Shown here: one piece after another, positions 56,068 to 64,000 of the stretch
How positions within the stretch are numbered: position 1 is the first letter of the stretch
Layout: each line of letters starts with the position of its first letter
Assembly (NCBI RefSeq): GCF_900156045.1
Contig: NZ_FTMX01000002.1
Coordinates: forward strand, 925,433 to 989,432
Direction of reading: 5' to 3'
Length of the DNA: 64,000 nt
Source of the DNA: Peribacillus simplex
Lineage (GTDB): Bacteria; Bacillota; Bacilli; Bacillales; DSM-1321
Translations under genes and position numbers: made by a program
Notes under the pieces: generated by a model
Seen by the model: only the letters and a program-made list of their open reading frames with translations
What the model was told of the DNA's origin: nothing
The model's database searches: none

Positions 56068-57087
56068 TTAATGATTAAACATACTTAAGGAATACTTTTT
56101 CGCCATCATTTCCAAGATTTTTATCCCGGCAACGCTGTTCCCCTTCTCATCCAGCGCTGCACCATAAATTCCAATCCCGCATTTTCCGGGGACGGCTCCC
56201 ATGATACCTCCTGACACACCGCTTTTAGCCGGTATGCCAACATTGATGGCAAATTCACCTGATGCGTTATACATGCCGCAGGTCACCATGAATGTCTTGC
56301 AAATACGGGCAATGTCCCCGGGGATGATTTGCTTTCCCGTCAACAAATCTTTCCCATTCATGGCCAGCACACAGCCTATCCTCGCCAAATCCTGACTGTC
56401 CATTTCAATGGCACACTGCTTCGAGTACAATTCGATTAAGTCCTCCACATCCTCATTTATTACATTATGCTGCTTTAAAAAATAGCTTAACGACCTATTT
56501 AAGTCTGCTGTATTGTATTCTGACCGGGCAACATCTTCATTAAAACCAATAGTGGGATTTTGAGTCAATTCCCGGATAAAATCTAAAATACGCTGAAATC
56601 GTTCATCCACACTGTCACCTGCAATCATGTGGGTCACAGTCAATGCTCCTGCATTGATCATCGGGTTTAACGGCTTGGATGGCTTGTTCGTCTCTAACTT
56701 GGCAATCGAATTAAAAGGGTCACCGGTAGGTTCTTTGCCTACATAGGAAAAGACATATTCCTCCCCTTTTTCCATTAATACAAGAGCAAGTGTCAAAACT
56801 TTTGATATGCTCTGCAGGGTCATTTTCCCACTTACATCCCCCGCACAATATCCTTTTCCGTCAGGATAGTAAATAGCAACAGATAAATCCCCAGGATTCG
56901 CCTTTTCAAGAGCGGGAATATAGTCTGCCACCGTTCCCATATTTGTATATTCTTTTGCCTGATCGACCAGTTGCTGTAACTCGTCATTGGACCTGCATTG
57001 ACATCCCATATTGTTCACAATCTGCCGCCCCTTAGAAAATTTGTTATTTGAAGTGTTCTTAAATAGTGGTTTTTTATTTATTACCAT
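56068..57087 (-). CDS. glsA: Glutaminase
   Basis: Up to 339 residues; the conserved protein starts near MGCQCRSNDELQQLVDQ (57009), so the first 26 residues may be untranslated. Beta-lactamase-like catalytic fold with SISK (Ser and Lys of the active site), NPMINAGALT, EYNTADLNRSLSYFL and CGMYNASGEFAINVGIPAKSGVSGGI. It converts glutamine to glutamate and ammonia. No strong ribosome site is seen before either start. Single gene. Confidence 0.9.
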   Translation of the reverse strand: MVINKKPLFKNTSNNKFSKGRQIVNNMGCQCRSNDELQQLVDQAKEYTNMGTVADYIPALEKANPGDLSVAIYYPDGKGYCAGDVSGKMTLQSISKVLTLALVLMEKGEEYVFSYVGKEPTGDPFNSIAKLETNKPSKPLNPMINAGALTVTHMIAGDSVDERFQRILDFIRELTQNPTIGFNEDVARSEYNTADLNRSLSYFLKQHNVINEDVEDLIELYSKQCAIEMDSQDLARIGCVLAMNGKDLLTGKQIIPGDIARICKTFMVTCGMYNASGEFAINVGIPAKSGVSGGIMGAVPGKCGIGIYGAALDEKGNSVAGIKILEMMAKKYSLSMFNH

Positions 57088-57475
57088 ATTTCATTGATAT
57101 TATTTAAAAAAAGTACGAAACGGAAAATAAATAGAAGTAAGATTTCAGGAGGTACTTTCCTGTTTGATAACGGGACTAATGCATCATGTCTCAATATTTT
57201 TCTAACATCACAATGACACACTCCTACGCAGAACATGATTTGAATTACTTTAGTCGTGTTAAAGACAAACAACAACATATACGGAAACGGTCAAGCAGTA
57301 AGACACCTAGGCTAACGCCTTGTAAAAAAATCAGGAGCTTCTTCCTTGTTCTTTTAAAAAGATTTAATTGAAAAAAGAAGGAATTAGAAGCGCTCAGACG
57401 AAAATATAGACCATAGGAATATTATCACAGAAGCATTCATATGTATTTCACACTTGATGGAAAGTAGGAAAAGCC
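57088..57475. other. Intergenic region, 388 bp
   Basis: No supported gene; open frames here lack ribosome sites. It contains the left copy of a 17-bp direct repeat (57253-57269). Confidence 0.4.
57253..57269 (+). repeat. 17-bp direct repeat, left copy
   Basis: GTCGTGTTAAAGACAAA; a second copy with one mismatch lies at 62179-62195 in the same orientation. CTCCTACGCA occurs upstream of both. Possible remnants of attachment sites around a decayed element. Confidence 0.4.
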
Positions 57476-57682
57476 ATGGGAAAATCGAGGAGTTTACAAG
57501 AAATCTATAACGCCAACCGTCCAGAAAATAATGAACTTTTCCGGGCGATACAACAGCATCTGCAATTGAAGCATCCGGACAAACGAATGACAGCTACGAG
57601 AACATTGCAAATAATTGTGGCTGATAGTGTTTCATCTGGAGAACTGCGTAATGTGGAAGCCCGCCTTCTTCACAGTCATTAA
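57476..57682 (+). CDS. Hypothetical protein, 68 residues
   Basis: Soluble, basic (MGKSRSLQEIYNANRPENNE ... LQLKHPDKRMTATRTLQIIVADSV). AAAGTAGG lies seven bases before the ATG. Unrecognised; DNA-binding small proteins of mobile elements often look like this. Moderate coding support. Confidence 0.45.
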   Translation: MGKSRSLQEIYNANRPENNELFRAIQQHLQLKHPDKRMTATRTLQIIVADSVSSGELRNVEARLLHSH

Positions 57683-57737
57683 AGATCTGTTGTTTCATAA
57701 GCCCTTTGAAAATTCAAACACAGAAAGGATCTCATCA

Positions 57738-57855
57738 ATGAAAGAATTTCTAAAAAAATTCTAAAACATTCGGCTTAATCGTGCCACTTGTGACACTGGC
57801 TTTTATTAAGCCACTAATTACTGGATGCGTAACCAGACCTAGAAATCGAGATTAA
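57738..57855 (+). pseudogene. Small hydrophobic peptide gene with a poly-A frameshift
   Basis: AAAGGATCTCATCA precedes ATG. The frame MKEFLKKF stops at once, but removing one A from a run of seven at 57752-57758 gives about 38 residues (FGLIVPLVTLAFIKPLITGC then RPRNRD) with one membrane segment. Possibly a phage or toxin-like hydrophobic peptide remnant. Confidence 0.35.
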
Positions 57856-58040
57856 ATCAACATGTCATATGTAAGTTGGTTCGTTTCGTAAACCCAGCAA
57901 CATTCATTCTTTCGCTTTTTACGCTTCGGTGCAATGATTTTTACCTTTGGAAAACCGCCTGTTTTATACACATCTACTTTTAATTGGTGAGTTAAAATGC
58001 TCATACGATAAAGATTGACAACACTTTTATCGTGACTCAT
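57852..58040 (-). CDS. Doubtful small ORF, 62 residues
   Basis: Basic protein (GGFPKVKIIAPKRKKRKNECC). No clear ribosome site before the first or the second ATG. It could be a genuine element gene or chance; listed only because the region is otherwise empty on this strand. Confidence 0.25.
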   Translation of the reverse strand: MSHDKSVVNLYRMSILTHQLKVDVYKTGGFPKVKIIAPKRKKRKNECCWVYETNQLTYDMLI

Positions 58041-58089
58041 ACTAGAAGTGACTTAATGACAGAATATTAAGAATAGTGGAGGGGTAAGT

Positions 58090-58380
58090 ATGAATAAGAT
58101 TTTCGTTCCTAACGCAATCGCCACTTTAACAAATCTTTTCTACAATTCGACTACAATGAATGAGTATTTAGCGATGAGAACCGCTCAATTCTACATTGAA
58201 GACCTGAAGCTACTGCAAGACGTGGAAGCTGTTGCCCTGGCAATCGAAAATCAAAATGCTTTCGCTTTAATGTCCAAATTTAAATTATTTGATTATAAGG
58301 CTGCCGAAGAAATTGAAATCGCACTATCCTCTTCGGGCTATACGGAAGCGGAGCTAAATGCTATTAATATTGAAATCTAA
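58090..58380 (+). CDS. Hypothetical helical protein, 96 residues
   Basis: GGAGGGGTAAGT directly before the ATG is a strong ribosome site. Soluble and helical (MNKIFVPNAIATLTNLFYN ... EDLKLLQDVEAVALAIENQ). Unrecognised. Lies inside the region flanked by the 17-bp repeats. Confidence 0.65.
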   Translation: MNKIFVPNAIATLTNLFYNSTTMNEYLAMRTAQFYIEDLKLLQDVEAVALAIENQNAFALMSKFKLFDYKAAEEIEIALSSSGYTEAELNAINIEI

Positions 58381-58530
58381 ATTGATTGTTTTGGAACGAA
58401 TGGCAGAGTTTATACTCTTTGACCCATTCGTTTTTATTTTAAACATAAGGACGATGTTCTTTAAACTATGTTCTTATAGAATAACAGCGCCCAATTGTTG
58501 TCGCTTTTTCTACTTTCACATACTAAAAAA

Positions 58531-58557
58531 GCCCCAACCGCGAATGTTAGGGCGTTA
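58531..58557 (-). terminator. Terminator after the frameshifted 58.6-kb gene
   Basis: GCCCTAAC / GTTGGGGC with six T on the minus strand, directly after the stop codon. Confidence 0.75.
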
Positions 58558-58559
58558 TC

Positions 58560-58867
58560 TTATTCAGCTATAGTTTTCAATACATTGCCGGAAGGAGTCC
58601 AATCGATTTCGCCAGTTTCCTGAAATATATCTTTATCTTTCAAAACACCGCCATGCTCTATTAATGTAATCGACGTTCCTTTACCTACAAGGGCGGCTTT
58701 ACCTGCGCCAACCATCGCCTGTATCCCCGCGGTGTTATTAACACCCGCGTATTTTGTGACTTCCTTAAGGTTGCTATCGTTTTCGCCCACTCCGAGAATA
58801 AAATCATTGTCACGCCTTCGTTAATCGTATCGACTGTAATTTCCGTAGTTGTAATCGGCATAAACAC
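58560..58867 (-). pseudogene. Frameshifted gene of about 100 codons
   Basis: The first frame gives MPITTTEITVDTINEGVTMI and LFS; one inserted base near 58793 joins the second frame, GVGENDSNLKEVTKYAGV ... ALVGKGTSITLIEHGG ... DWTPSGNVLKTIAE. Both parts read as coding and a terminator follows the second. No convincing ribosome site upstream. Family not recognised; perhaps a phage structural or spore protein. Confidence 0.5.
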
Positions 58868-58901
58868 TAAATATTTGTTTTTAACATCATTCCTTATTCA
58901 A

Positions 58902-59516
58902 CTAGCTCTGCCCTACAGCAGTAATTTTACAAGTTGAAATTGCAAATCTATAGAGTGTATCATTTATTAATAAAGTACCTAACACAATGCCAAGACCTGT
59001 TTGTTGCACGGTAAAATTTGCTCCAGTAGATCCATTACTTACTAAAAGATTCACTGTAGAATTGATAAGTGTATCCAGCAATTGTCTAATTGGTCGTTCA
59101 CGACAATCACATTCGCACCCAATATTAACAGGTGGCAACAAGTTAATAGTACGCTCTGGTGGTAAAAATCCTACCCCTATTACATCAGAAATATTTACAA
59201 CAAAGGTTGTCGATCCATTTGTAACAGTAACTAAAAAATCATTCACTGCAATAATAGTAAATTCAAAAAAGCGAGGAGGTTGATCTCGTTCGTCTGCAAT
59301 AGTGGCAAGAATTACTCTTTGCCCTATCAGCTGTCGTAAGACGAACTGAAGTGGAGAAACACAACAGTCACAAAGACTGCCACAAGGTCTTGGAGGAAAA
59401 AAGTTACAACCTTGTGGCGGTGTTAGTTTTTCTAAAGAAGAGTTTAATATTTGATGTTTCCGTAATTTCGTAGTTCCTGGTTTATATTTTGACGAAAAAA
59501 ATCGATTGTTTGGCAT
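58902..59516 (-). CDS. Cys-rich protein with internal duplication, possibly spore-associated
   Basis: 204 residues. After a basic N-terminus (NNRFFSSKYKPGTTKLRKHQ) and a PRPCGSLCDCC cluster there are two related units of about 65-70 residues. Each has a PLQFVLRQLIGQRVILAT / PIRQLLDTLINSTVNLLVS helix-strand start, an NGST turn and a V-rich strand end; CECDCRERP separates them. Such Cys clusters and repeats occur in spore surface proteins. AAAGGTGTGATTGT precedes the ATG. Confidence 0.65.
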   Translation of the reverse strand: MPNNRFFSSKYKPGTTKLRKHQILNSSLEKLTPPQGCNFFPPRPCGSLCDCCVSPLQFVLRQLIGQRVILATIADERDQPPRFFEFTIIAVNDFLVTVTNGSTTFVVNISDVIGVGFLPPERTINLLPPVNIGCECDCRERPIRQLLDTLINSTVNLLVSNGSTGANFTVQQTGLGIVLGTLLINDTLYRFAISTCKITAVGQS

Positions 59517-59747
59517 TACAATCACACCTTTCTAATTCAGTATATTTTCAACTTCACTAAACGTCTGTGAACTTACCTATATAACTTGGTGTTAGAGAAG
59601 AAATTCTTATTAAACTTACTGCCCCGTTAGTTCAACAAGAAAAATCAACAACATCCTTTAACAGAGCCTTTTATTTTACAACTATTCGGCCCCCCTTCAT
59701 TCGACCTATTTACGGGCACTGGCTAGGTGATCAGGGAATATCGCAGG

Positions 59748-59901
59748 ATGGCTCATAAAGACATCGAAGGTTAGTAGCACCACTATCTCGGAGCTTTTCG
59801 CCGACAAACTGGAACCTACTGTGCCGACGATAAAGAAGATAATGAAGGCTATCCGTCATGTTAATCCGGATGCATGCAGTGATGACTTTTTTGATTTATA
59901 A
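59748..59901 (+). pseudogene. XRE-type helix-turn-helix regulator remnant
   Basis: MAHKDIEG is followed, after a frame change, by VSSTTISELFADKLEPTVPT then IKKIMKAIRHVNPDACSDDFFDL and a stop. The second part is a clear Cro/C1-type recognition region. The start lacks a ribosome site. Decayed phage or mobile-element regulator. Confidence 0.55.
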
Positions 59902-59907
59902 CGCAAA

Positions 59908-59935
59908 AAACGCCACCCTAAGGTGGCGCTTATTT
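59908..59935. terminator. Terminator between XRE and integrase remnants
   Basis: CGCCACC / GGTGGCG stem with A and T flanks. Confidence 0.65.
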
Positions 59936-60240
59936 ACCGTTCTTAACGCTCATCTTGGCAAAGGTATGCCGGAAAGTATGCGGACTGACTGTAACGTATA
60001 TCTTTTATGCCCGCCTGTTCACCGTAATCATGTATCTCTGACTGTACCTGGCGCTTAGTTAATGGCGTATCGTCTACGGTCACAAATAACTCATTACATC
60101 GACAGATCCGCGGATAGAAAGGTAAAGACGGAGCGCATCCTTCATGGTTGGAGACAAGGGATAATTATCAAGAACAGCACTAGCATTTGTGACTTCATCA
60201 TCGGCATAAACTTCGGCTTTTTGCCTGCAACTGCTTGTGC
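59930..60240 (-). pseudogene. Tyrosine recombinase remnant A
   Basis: Fragments in shifting frames: LRLYLSIRGSVD, then LFVTVDDTPLTKRQVQSEI and HDYGEQAGIKDIRYS, then SPHTFRHTFAKMSVKNGK and stop. The HTFRHT box is the catalytic His/Arg motif of integrases. At least two frame changes and loss of both ends. Confidence 0.7.
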
Positions 60241-60316
60241 GTGAAAATAGGAAAACTTAACTGTGATATATTCCGTTTAGTGATAAAATGGATGAATGTA
60301 ACAGAGGGGGAACAAC

Positions 60317-60507
60317 ATGAAATTTACATATTTAATCGGCACAGTGACCCCTACTTATAAAAATTAAAGATGATTCCTCGGGGATAGATGAAATAACTCA
60401 GAAAGCAAAATATTGACTTTGAAATTATCACTAATAATGTAAAATTTCAAATATTACTGTTTTCTGTGCTGAAAGATTATACAATTTTAGAGGTTAACCT
60501 TGAATAA
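60317..60507 (+). pseudogene. Frameshifted small gene of about 60 codons
   Basis: AGAGGGGGAACAAC before ATG is a strong ribosome site. The first frame, MKFTYLIGTVTPTYKN, stops. Other frames continue with IKIKDDSSGIDEITQKAK and then DFEIITNNVKFQILLFSVLKD and a stop at 60505. At least two frame changes. Unknown family. A terminator (AGGACC/GGTCCT then T run, 60549-60570) follows. Confidence 0.45.
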
Positions 60508-60628
60508 AAAGAAATCAATAATCAAGAAGCCTAAAATTGAACAAACATAGGACCTAATCGGTCCTTTTGTTTTGGAATAAAATATTGATTTTAAAATAAA
60601 AAATAAGCCTTGCTTGGCTCATTTTTTG

Positions 60629-61168
60629 TTAAAAGTTATTTTCGATAAATTCTGATTCTTCATCTGAGTTAAGGATTCCGGTAGCTTTTCCAACAGTTCC
60701 ATTTTGATACTCCCAAAAGTAATTATGATCTTGGGCAACGTTGTCAAAGTTTCCTTCTTTCCAACCAGATACGATATTTAACAAATCACCTTTAAGCATG
60801 AAATCGCTATTAACCACAATCTCGTAAACTGCATTGATGTTTTCGGAATTCATCTCAACTGCTCCCCATTTCTCTTCTGCAATAACTTTTTGATGAGTCA
60901 TATGGTGCATAACATCCATAACTTCTTCTTGAGTTGAATTTTGGGTAAGACCAGTTTCATCTTGAACTCCACCAATTTCTGAAGTCTGTTCTTCCATATC
61001 TTCATTTTTCTTAATATGCCCCGTAACGTCCATGACGGCAATATCACCTGAATTTGGTTTATTATACCTTGCTTCATACTCTTTAGCATTCTGATAAATT
61101 GTTATTACCACTGAAATAATTGCTGCTACAGCTATAAGTCCAACCATTGCCCATCTAAATTTATTCAT
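60629..61168 (-). CDS. DUF6241-type membrane-anchored protein
   Basis: 179 residues with an N-terminal membrane helix (about 6-25), an acidic linker and a C-terminal domain with EEVMDVMHHMTHQKVIAEEKWG and FMLKGDLLNIVSGWKEGNFDNV, features I associate with DUF6241. CGGAGGAACTTATA precedes the ATG. Intact in a region of broken genes. Function unknown. Confidence 0.7.
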   Translation of the reverse strand: MNKFRWAMVGLIAVAAIISVVITIYQNAKEYEARYNKPNSGDIAVMDVTGHIKKNEDMEEQTSEIGGVQDETGLTQNSTQEEVMDVMHHMTHQKVIAEEKWGAVEMNSENINAVYEIVVNSDFMLKGDLLNIVSGWKEGNFDNVAQDHNYFWEYQNGTVGKATGILNSDEESEFIENNF

Positions 61169-61281
61169 TATAAGTTCCTCCGAGTCATAGTTCGATTATC
61201 ACTCATTTCAGTTACATCCTTTTATGGATAAGCTCACCATTATTATATTAACATAAACTATTAACAAATAATCTTAAACTA

Positions 61282-62128
61282 TTAAGTAACCATATAGATA
61301 GATATAAAATTTTTATCTAAAGAGAATGCATCCACACCTGAAACAATCATCCTCTTAGCCATCGTATGTCTAAATGTATGAGGACTAACTCGCTTATTTA
61401 TCATTGCTTTCTTCCCATACTTAGTAAGCCTAGTTTGAATGCTATATCGATTTAATTCTTTATTATCCTGGCTTATGAACAGTTTGGTCGTCTCAACGTC
61501 TCCTCTTATCTTTATATATCTGCTTAGCTGCTCTTGTGTCGTTTCAGATGAGTAAACCGTTCTTTCAAAGAGATTCTTTGTTCTTCTAATAATGATAATG
61601 TCCCCACTAACATCATCTACTTCAATGCCTACAGGTTCAGACAATCTGACTCAAGTATCTAGGAAAACAAGTATGATTACTTCATCTCTAAAGGATATAA
61701 ACGTTTTTTCTTTTCTAATTGTCCTTATAAGTTTCTCAATTTCTTTATTGTCCAATGTTTCAATTGTTTTTTGTCTATCCCTTAATAATTTGATGTTCCT
61801 CATTGGGTTCTTAACGATAAGTTTGCTCTTACATAAAAAGTTATAGAATGCTCTTAGAGCCCTCCACCTGGTATTACTAGTAAGTAACTTTCATTAGTTC
61901 CTTACTCTCCAGAATTAAGCTTTCTACGTCATTTTGTACCCATTCAACGACCTACTTATTAATTATCTTCTTTGCTCCATGAAATTCATTTTTGTAGTAT
62001 TCAATCGTCGCTGGTCTTAAGTTTCTTAAATAGCAGTCCTTAAAAAAGGCTTCATATGCTTCTCCATCTGAAATCTTCTTCTTAATAATTCTTAGTTCAT
62101 CTTCCGTTAATTCTTTACGTCTTCTCAT
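61282..62128 (-). pseudogene. Tyrosine recombinase remnant B (next to the tRNA array)
   Basis: AGGAGGTCGAA before ATG at 62128 starts MRRRKELTEDELRIIKKKIS, a SAM-like N-terminal domain (RNLRPATIEYYKNEFHGAKK). In-frame stops follow (near 61949 and 61880), then frames with KTIETLDNKEIEKLIRTIRKE and VGIEVDDVSGDIIIIRRTKNL, and SPHTFRHTMAKRMIVSG. The catalytic Tyr region is lost after a final frame change. A full-length integrase gene in decay, placed where elements commonly integrate beside tRNA genes. Confidence 0.8.
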
Positions 62129-62178
62129 TTCGACCTCCTACGCACACGATTCGCCGCACACAATTCTGGATTATTTTT

Positions 62179-62195
62179 GTCGTATTAAAGACAAA
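62179..62195 (+). repeat. 17-bp direct repeat, right copy
   Basis: GTCGTATTAAAGACAAA, one mismatch from the copy at 57253-57269, lying between the integrase start and the tRNA operon terminator. Confidence 0.4.
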
Positions 62196-62228
62196 GAAAA
62201 AAGGCCCCAACTTTTAAGTTGAGACCTT
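62196..62228 (-). terminator. Terminator of the rRNA-tRNA operon
   Basis: AAGGTCTCAACTT / AAGTTGGGGCCTT then a T run on the minus strand, 20 nt after tRNA-Leu. Confidence 0.85.
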
Positions 62229-62248
62229 GATTCTATAAGCATTTTTGA

Positions 62249-62329
62249 TACCGGTGGCCGGGGTCGAACCGGCACTCCAGAGGAACACGATTTTGAGTCG
62301 TGCGCGTCTGCCAATTCCGCCACACCGGC
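62249..62329 (-). tRNA. tRNA-Leu (CAA)
   Basis: Cloverleaf with GCCGGTG acceptor, anticodon loop CTCAAAA, class II-like variable region and GGTTCGACCCC T arm. Last tRNA of the array. Confidence 0.95.
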
Positions 62330-62340
62330 ATGTATGTTGG

Positions 62341-62411
62341 AGGCGGCAACCGGAATCGAACCGGTGGTAAAGGTTTTGCAGACCTCTGCCTTACCGCTTG
62401 GCTATGCCGCC
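62341..62411 (-). tRNA. tRNA-Cys (GCA)
   Basis: Acceptor GGCGGCA, anticodon loop CTGCAAA, T arm CCGGTTCGATTCCGG. No encoded CCA. Confidence 0.96.
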
Positions 62412-62422
62412 AACGTTTTTGG

Positions 62423-62494
62423 AGCGAAAGACGGGATTCGAACCCGCGACCCCAACCTTGGCAAGGTTGTATTCTACCACTGAACTACTTTCGC
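62423..62494 (-). tRNA. tRNA-Gly (GCC)
   Basis: Acceptor GCGAAAG, anticodon loop TTGCCAA, T arm GCGGGTTCGAATCCCGT. Confidence 0.96.
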
Positions 62495-62500
62495 ATATGG

Positions 62501-62572
62501 CTGGGCTAGAAGGGATCGAACCTTCGCATGACGGAATCAAAATCCGTTGCCTTACCGCTTGGCTATAGCCCA
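62501..62572 (-). tRNA. tRNA-Gln (TTG)
   Basis: Acceptor TGGGCTA, anticodon loop TTTTGAT, T arm GAAGGTTCGATCCCTTC. Confidence 0.96.
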
Positions 62573-62609
62573 TTAACGATGTAATCATTATACCATGTTT
62601 TATTAAATG

Positions 62610-62684
62610 GGGCGACTGATGGGAATCGAACCCACGAATGCCTGAACCACAATCAGGTGCGTTAACCACTTCGCCACAATCGCC
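62610..62684 (-). tRNA. tRNA-His (GTG)
   Basis: Acceptor GGCGATT, anticodon loop TTGTGGT, T arm GTGGGTTCGATTCCCAT. Confidence 0.96.
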
Positions 62685-62703
62685 ATTATAGGATTGAAAT
62701 TGG

Positions 62704-62774
62704 CAGGGGTAGTAGGAATCGAACCCACACTGGAGGTTTTGGAGACCTCTGTTCTACCTTTAAACTATACCCCT
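62704..62774 (-). tRNA. tRNA-Trp (CCA)
   Basis: Acceptor AGGGGTA, anticodon loop CTCCAAA, T arm GTGGGTTCGATTCCTAC. Confidence 0.96.
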
Positions 62775-62787
62775 GTAATTAAGATGG

Positions 62788-62868
62788 TGGAGGGGGGCAG
62801 ATTCGAACTGCCGAACCCGAAGGAGCGGATTTACAGTCCGCCGCGTTTAGCCACTTCGCTACCCCTCC
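62788..62868 (-). tRNA. tRNA-Tyr (GTA)
   Basis: Acceptor GGAGGGG, anticodon loop CTGTAAA, long variable arm (TCCTTCGGG region), T arm GGCAGTTCGAATCTGCC. Confidence 0.96.
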
Positions 62869-62887
62869 GCATATGGATGAAACATGG

Positions 62888-62960
<73 letters not shown>

Positions 62961-62970
62961 ACTACTATGG

Positions 62971-63043
62971 TGGCTCAGGACGGAATCGAACCGCCGACAC
63001 AAGGATTTTCAGTCCTTTGCTCTACCGACTGAGCTACTGAGCC
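62971..63043 (-). tRNA. tRNA-Phe (GAA)
   Basis: Acceptor GGCTCAG, anticodon loop CTGAAAA, T arm GGCGGTTCGATTCCGTC. Confidence 0.96.
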
Positions 63044-63057
63044 AAACAATAAAATGG

Positions 63058-63130
63058 CGGTCCCGACGGGAATCGAACCCGCGATCTCCTGCGTGACAGG
63101 CAGGCATGTTAACCGCTACACCACGGGACC
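63058..63130 (-). tRNA. tRNA-Asp (GTC)
   Basis: Acceptor GGTCCCG, anticodon loop CTGTCAC, T arm GCGGGTTCGATTCCCGT. Confidence 0.96.
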
Positions 63131-63135
63131 ATAGA

Positions 63136-63209
<74 letters not shown>

Positions 63210-63315
63210 ACGGTAATAATGTTGCTATTATGAATCAAGTTTTCGTGTTGAGCGTTTCAATGGTCTGAATAATCAATCCGTTATAGAGAAACAACCTGAT
63301 CTTAATGAATAATGG

Positions 63316-63388
63316 TGGAGGATGACGGGATCGAACCGCCGACCCTCTGCTTGTAAGGCAGATGCTCTCCCAGCTGAGCTAATCCTCC
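63316..63388 (-). tRNA. tRNA-Val (TAC)
   Basis: Acceptor GGAGGAT, anticodon loop CTTACAA, T arm GGCGGTTCGATCCCGTC. Separated from tRNA-fMet by 106 nt, the largest gap in the array. Confidence 0.96.
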
Positions 63389-63406
63389 AATGTGTTATCT
63401 AAATGG

Positions 63407-63478
63407 TGACCCGTACGGGATTCGAACCCGTGTTACCGCCGTGAAAGGGCGGTGTCTTAACCGCTTGACCAACGGGCC
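63407..63478 (-). tRNA. tRNA-Glu (TTC)
   Basis: Acceptor GGCCCGT, anticodon loop CTTTCAC, T arm ACGGGTTCGAATCCCGT. Confidence 0.96.
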
Positions 63479-63490
63479 AGGTATAAATGG

Positions 63491-63579
63491 CGGAGAGCAA
63501 GGGATTTGAACCCTTGAGACAGGGTTACCCGTCTACACGATTTCCAATCGTGCTCCTTCGGCCACTCGGACAGCTCTCC
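63491..63579 (-). tRNA. tRNA-Ser (GGA)
   Basis: Acceptor GGAGAGC, anticodon loop TTGGAAA, long variable arm (AGACGGG-TAA-CCCTGTCT), T arm AAGGGTTCAAATCCCTT. Confidence 0.96.
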
Positions 63580-63587
63580 AATAATGG

Positions 63588-63659
63588 CTCCGCAGGTAGG
63601 ACTCGAACCTACGACCGTTCGGTTAACAGCCGAATGCTCTACCACTGAGCTACTGCGGA
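63588..63659 (-). tRNA. tRNA-Asn (GTT)
   Basis: Acceptor TCCGCAG, anticodon loop CTGTTAA, T arm GTAGGTTCGAGTCCTAC. First tRNA after 5S rRNA. Confidence 0.96.
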
Positions 63660-63668
63660 ACAATATCA

Positions 63669-63784
<116 letters not shown>

Positions 63785-63903
63785 CAATGTTAACATTTTT
63801 TCAAGACATGTATTATTATAACATTCTTTTGAGAAAATGCAAGAAGAAATTTTTATTTCTTCAAAACTAGATAATAAGAAGGTATTTCATTTTTTAAAAA
63901 GCG

Positions 63904-64000
63904 TTGGTTAAGTCCTCGATCTATTAGTATCAGTCAGCTCCACATGTCACCATGCTTCCACCTCTGACCTATCAACCTGATCATCTTTCAGGGATCTTAC
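63904..64000 (-). rRNA. rrl: 23S ribosomal RNA, 3' end (partial)
   Basis: The minus strand carries the 23S 3' terminal region (CTGATACTAATAGATCGAGG then ACTTAACCA) and continues past the window edge. The 3' boundary is approximate. The spacer to 5S is about 120 nt. Confidence 0.95.

Noticed and set aside
57186..57371. 61-codon open frame
   Set aside because: It covers the direct repeat, has no ribosome site and reads as low-complexity basic sequence.
61592..61846. Plus-strand 84-codon frame with hydrophobic residues
   Set aside because: It is antisense to the degenerate integrase, whose minus-strand fragments show clear family motifs.

Overview
The window looks like a chromosomal segment of an endospore-forming Bacillaceae bacterium. 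The evidence is a GerA-type germinant-receptor operon, a CotF-like coat protein, a manganese catalase, a SinI-like anti-repressor, sigma-B and sigma-54 (SigL) type promoters, a TPP riboswitch before thiC, and an rRNA operon followed by a long tRNA array in the order of the B. subtilis trnD cluster. Base composition and gene content suggest Peribacillus or a close relative; that assignment is inference.

Layout. 0.07-6.3 kb: MFS transporter, HAD phosphatase, a sodium:solute symporter with its small DUF3311 partner (sigma-54 promoter and cre site upstream), and a CocE/NonD hydrolase. 6.5-13.2 kb: a five-gene minus-strand operon (ferredoxin reductase, ferredoxin, Rieske oxygenase, aldehyde dehydrogenase, tartrate/D-malate dehydrogenase) behind a near-perfect sigma-54 promoter, with a divergent PAS/AAA+ sigma-54 activator and a palindrome between them. 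I read it as a carnitine-type quaternary-amine pathway ending in pyruvate. 13.6-16.3 kb: ECF sigma/anti-sigma pair with a COG4315 lipoprotein and an AcfC-like binding protein. 16.5-22 kb: germinant receptor operon A-C-D-B-B with tandem B genes. 22-31 kb: Na+/H+ antiporter, LytTR/DUF3021 pair, thioesterase, glycosyltransferase cluster, RMD1 protein. 31-47.5 kb: mixed chromosomal genes, several small genes and broken genes, and two copies of a GC-rich intergenic repeat. 47.5-52.7 kb: histidine kinase and a divergent sulfonate-type ABC/TauD locus whose two transcripts each carry the same 27-nt hairpin overlapping a terminator. 53-57 kb: a sigma factor with a ClpP paralogue, a small tyrosine recombinase, glutaminase. 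57-62.2 kb: a decayed region of recombinase and regulator remnants, bracketed by 17-bp direct repeats. 62.2-64 kb: 15 tRNAs, 5S rRNA and the 3' end of 23S rRNA, all on the minus strand.

The two strongest points are the sigma-54 controlled Rieske operon, whose enzyme set fits conversion of L-carnitine through malic semialdehyde and D-malate to pyruvate, and the twin divergent attenuators at 50.47-50.78 kb, which look like an undescribed RNA switch co-controlling sulfonate uptake and oxidation. All family assignments were made by reading the sequences, without database searches.
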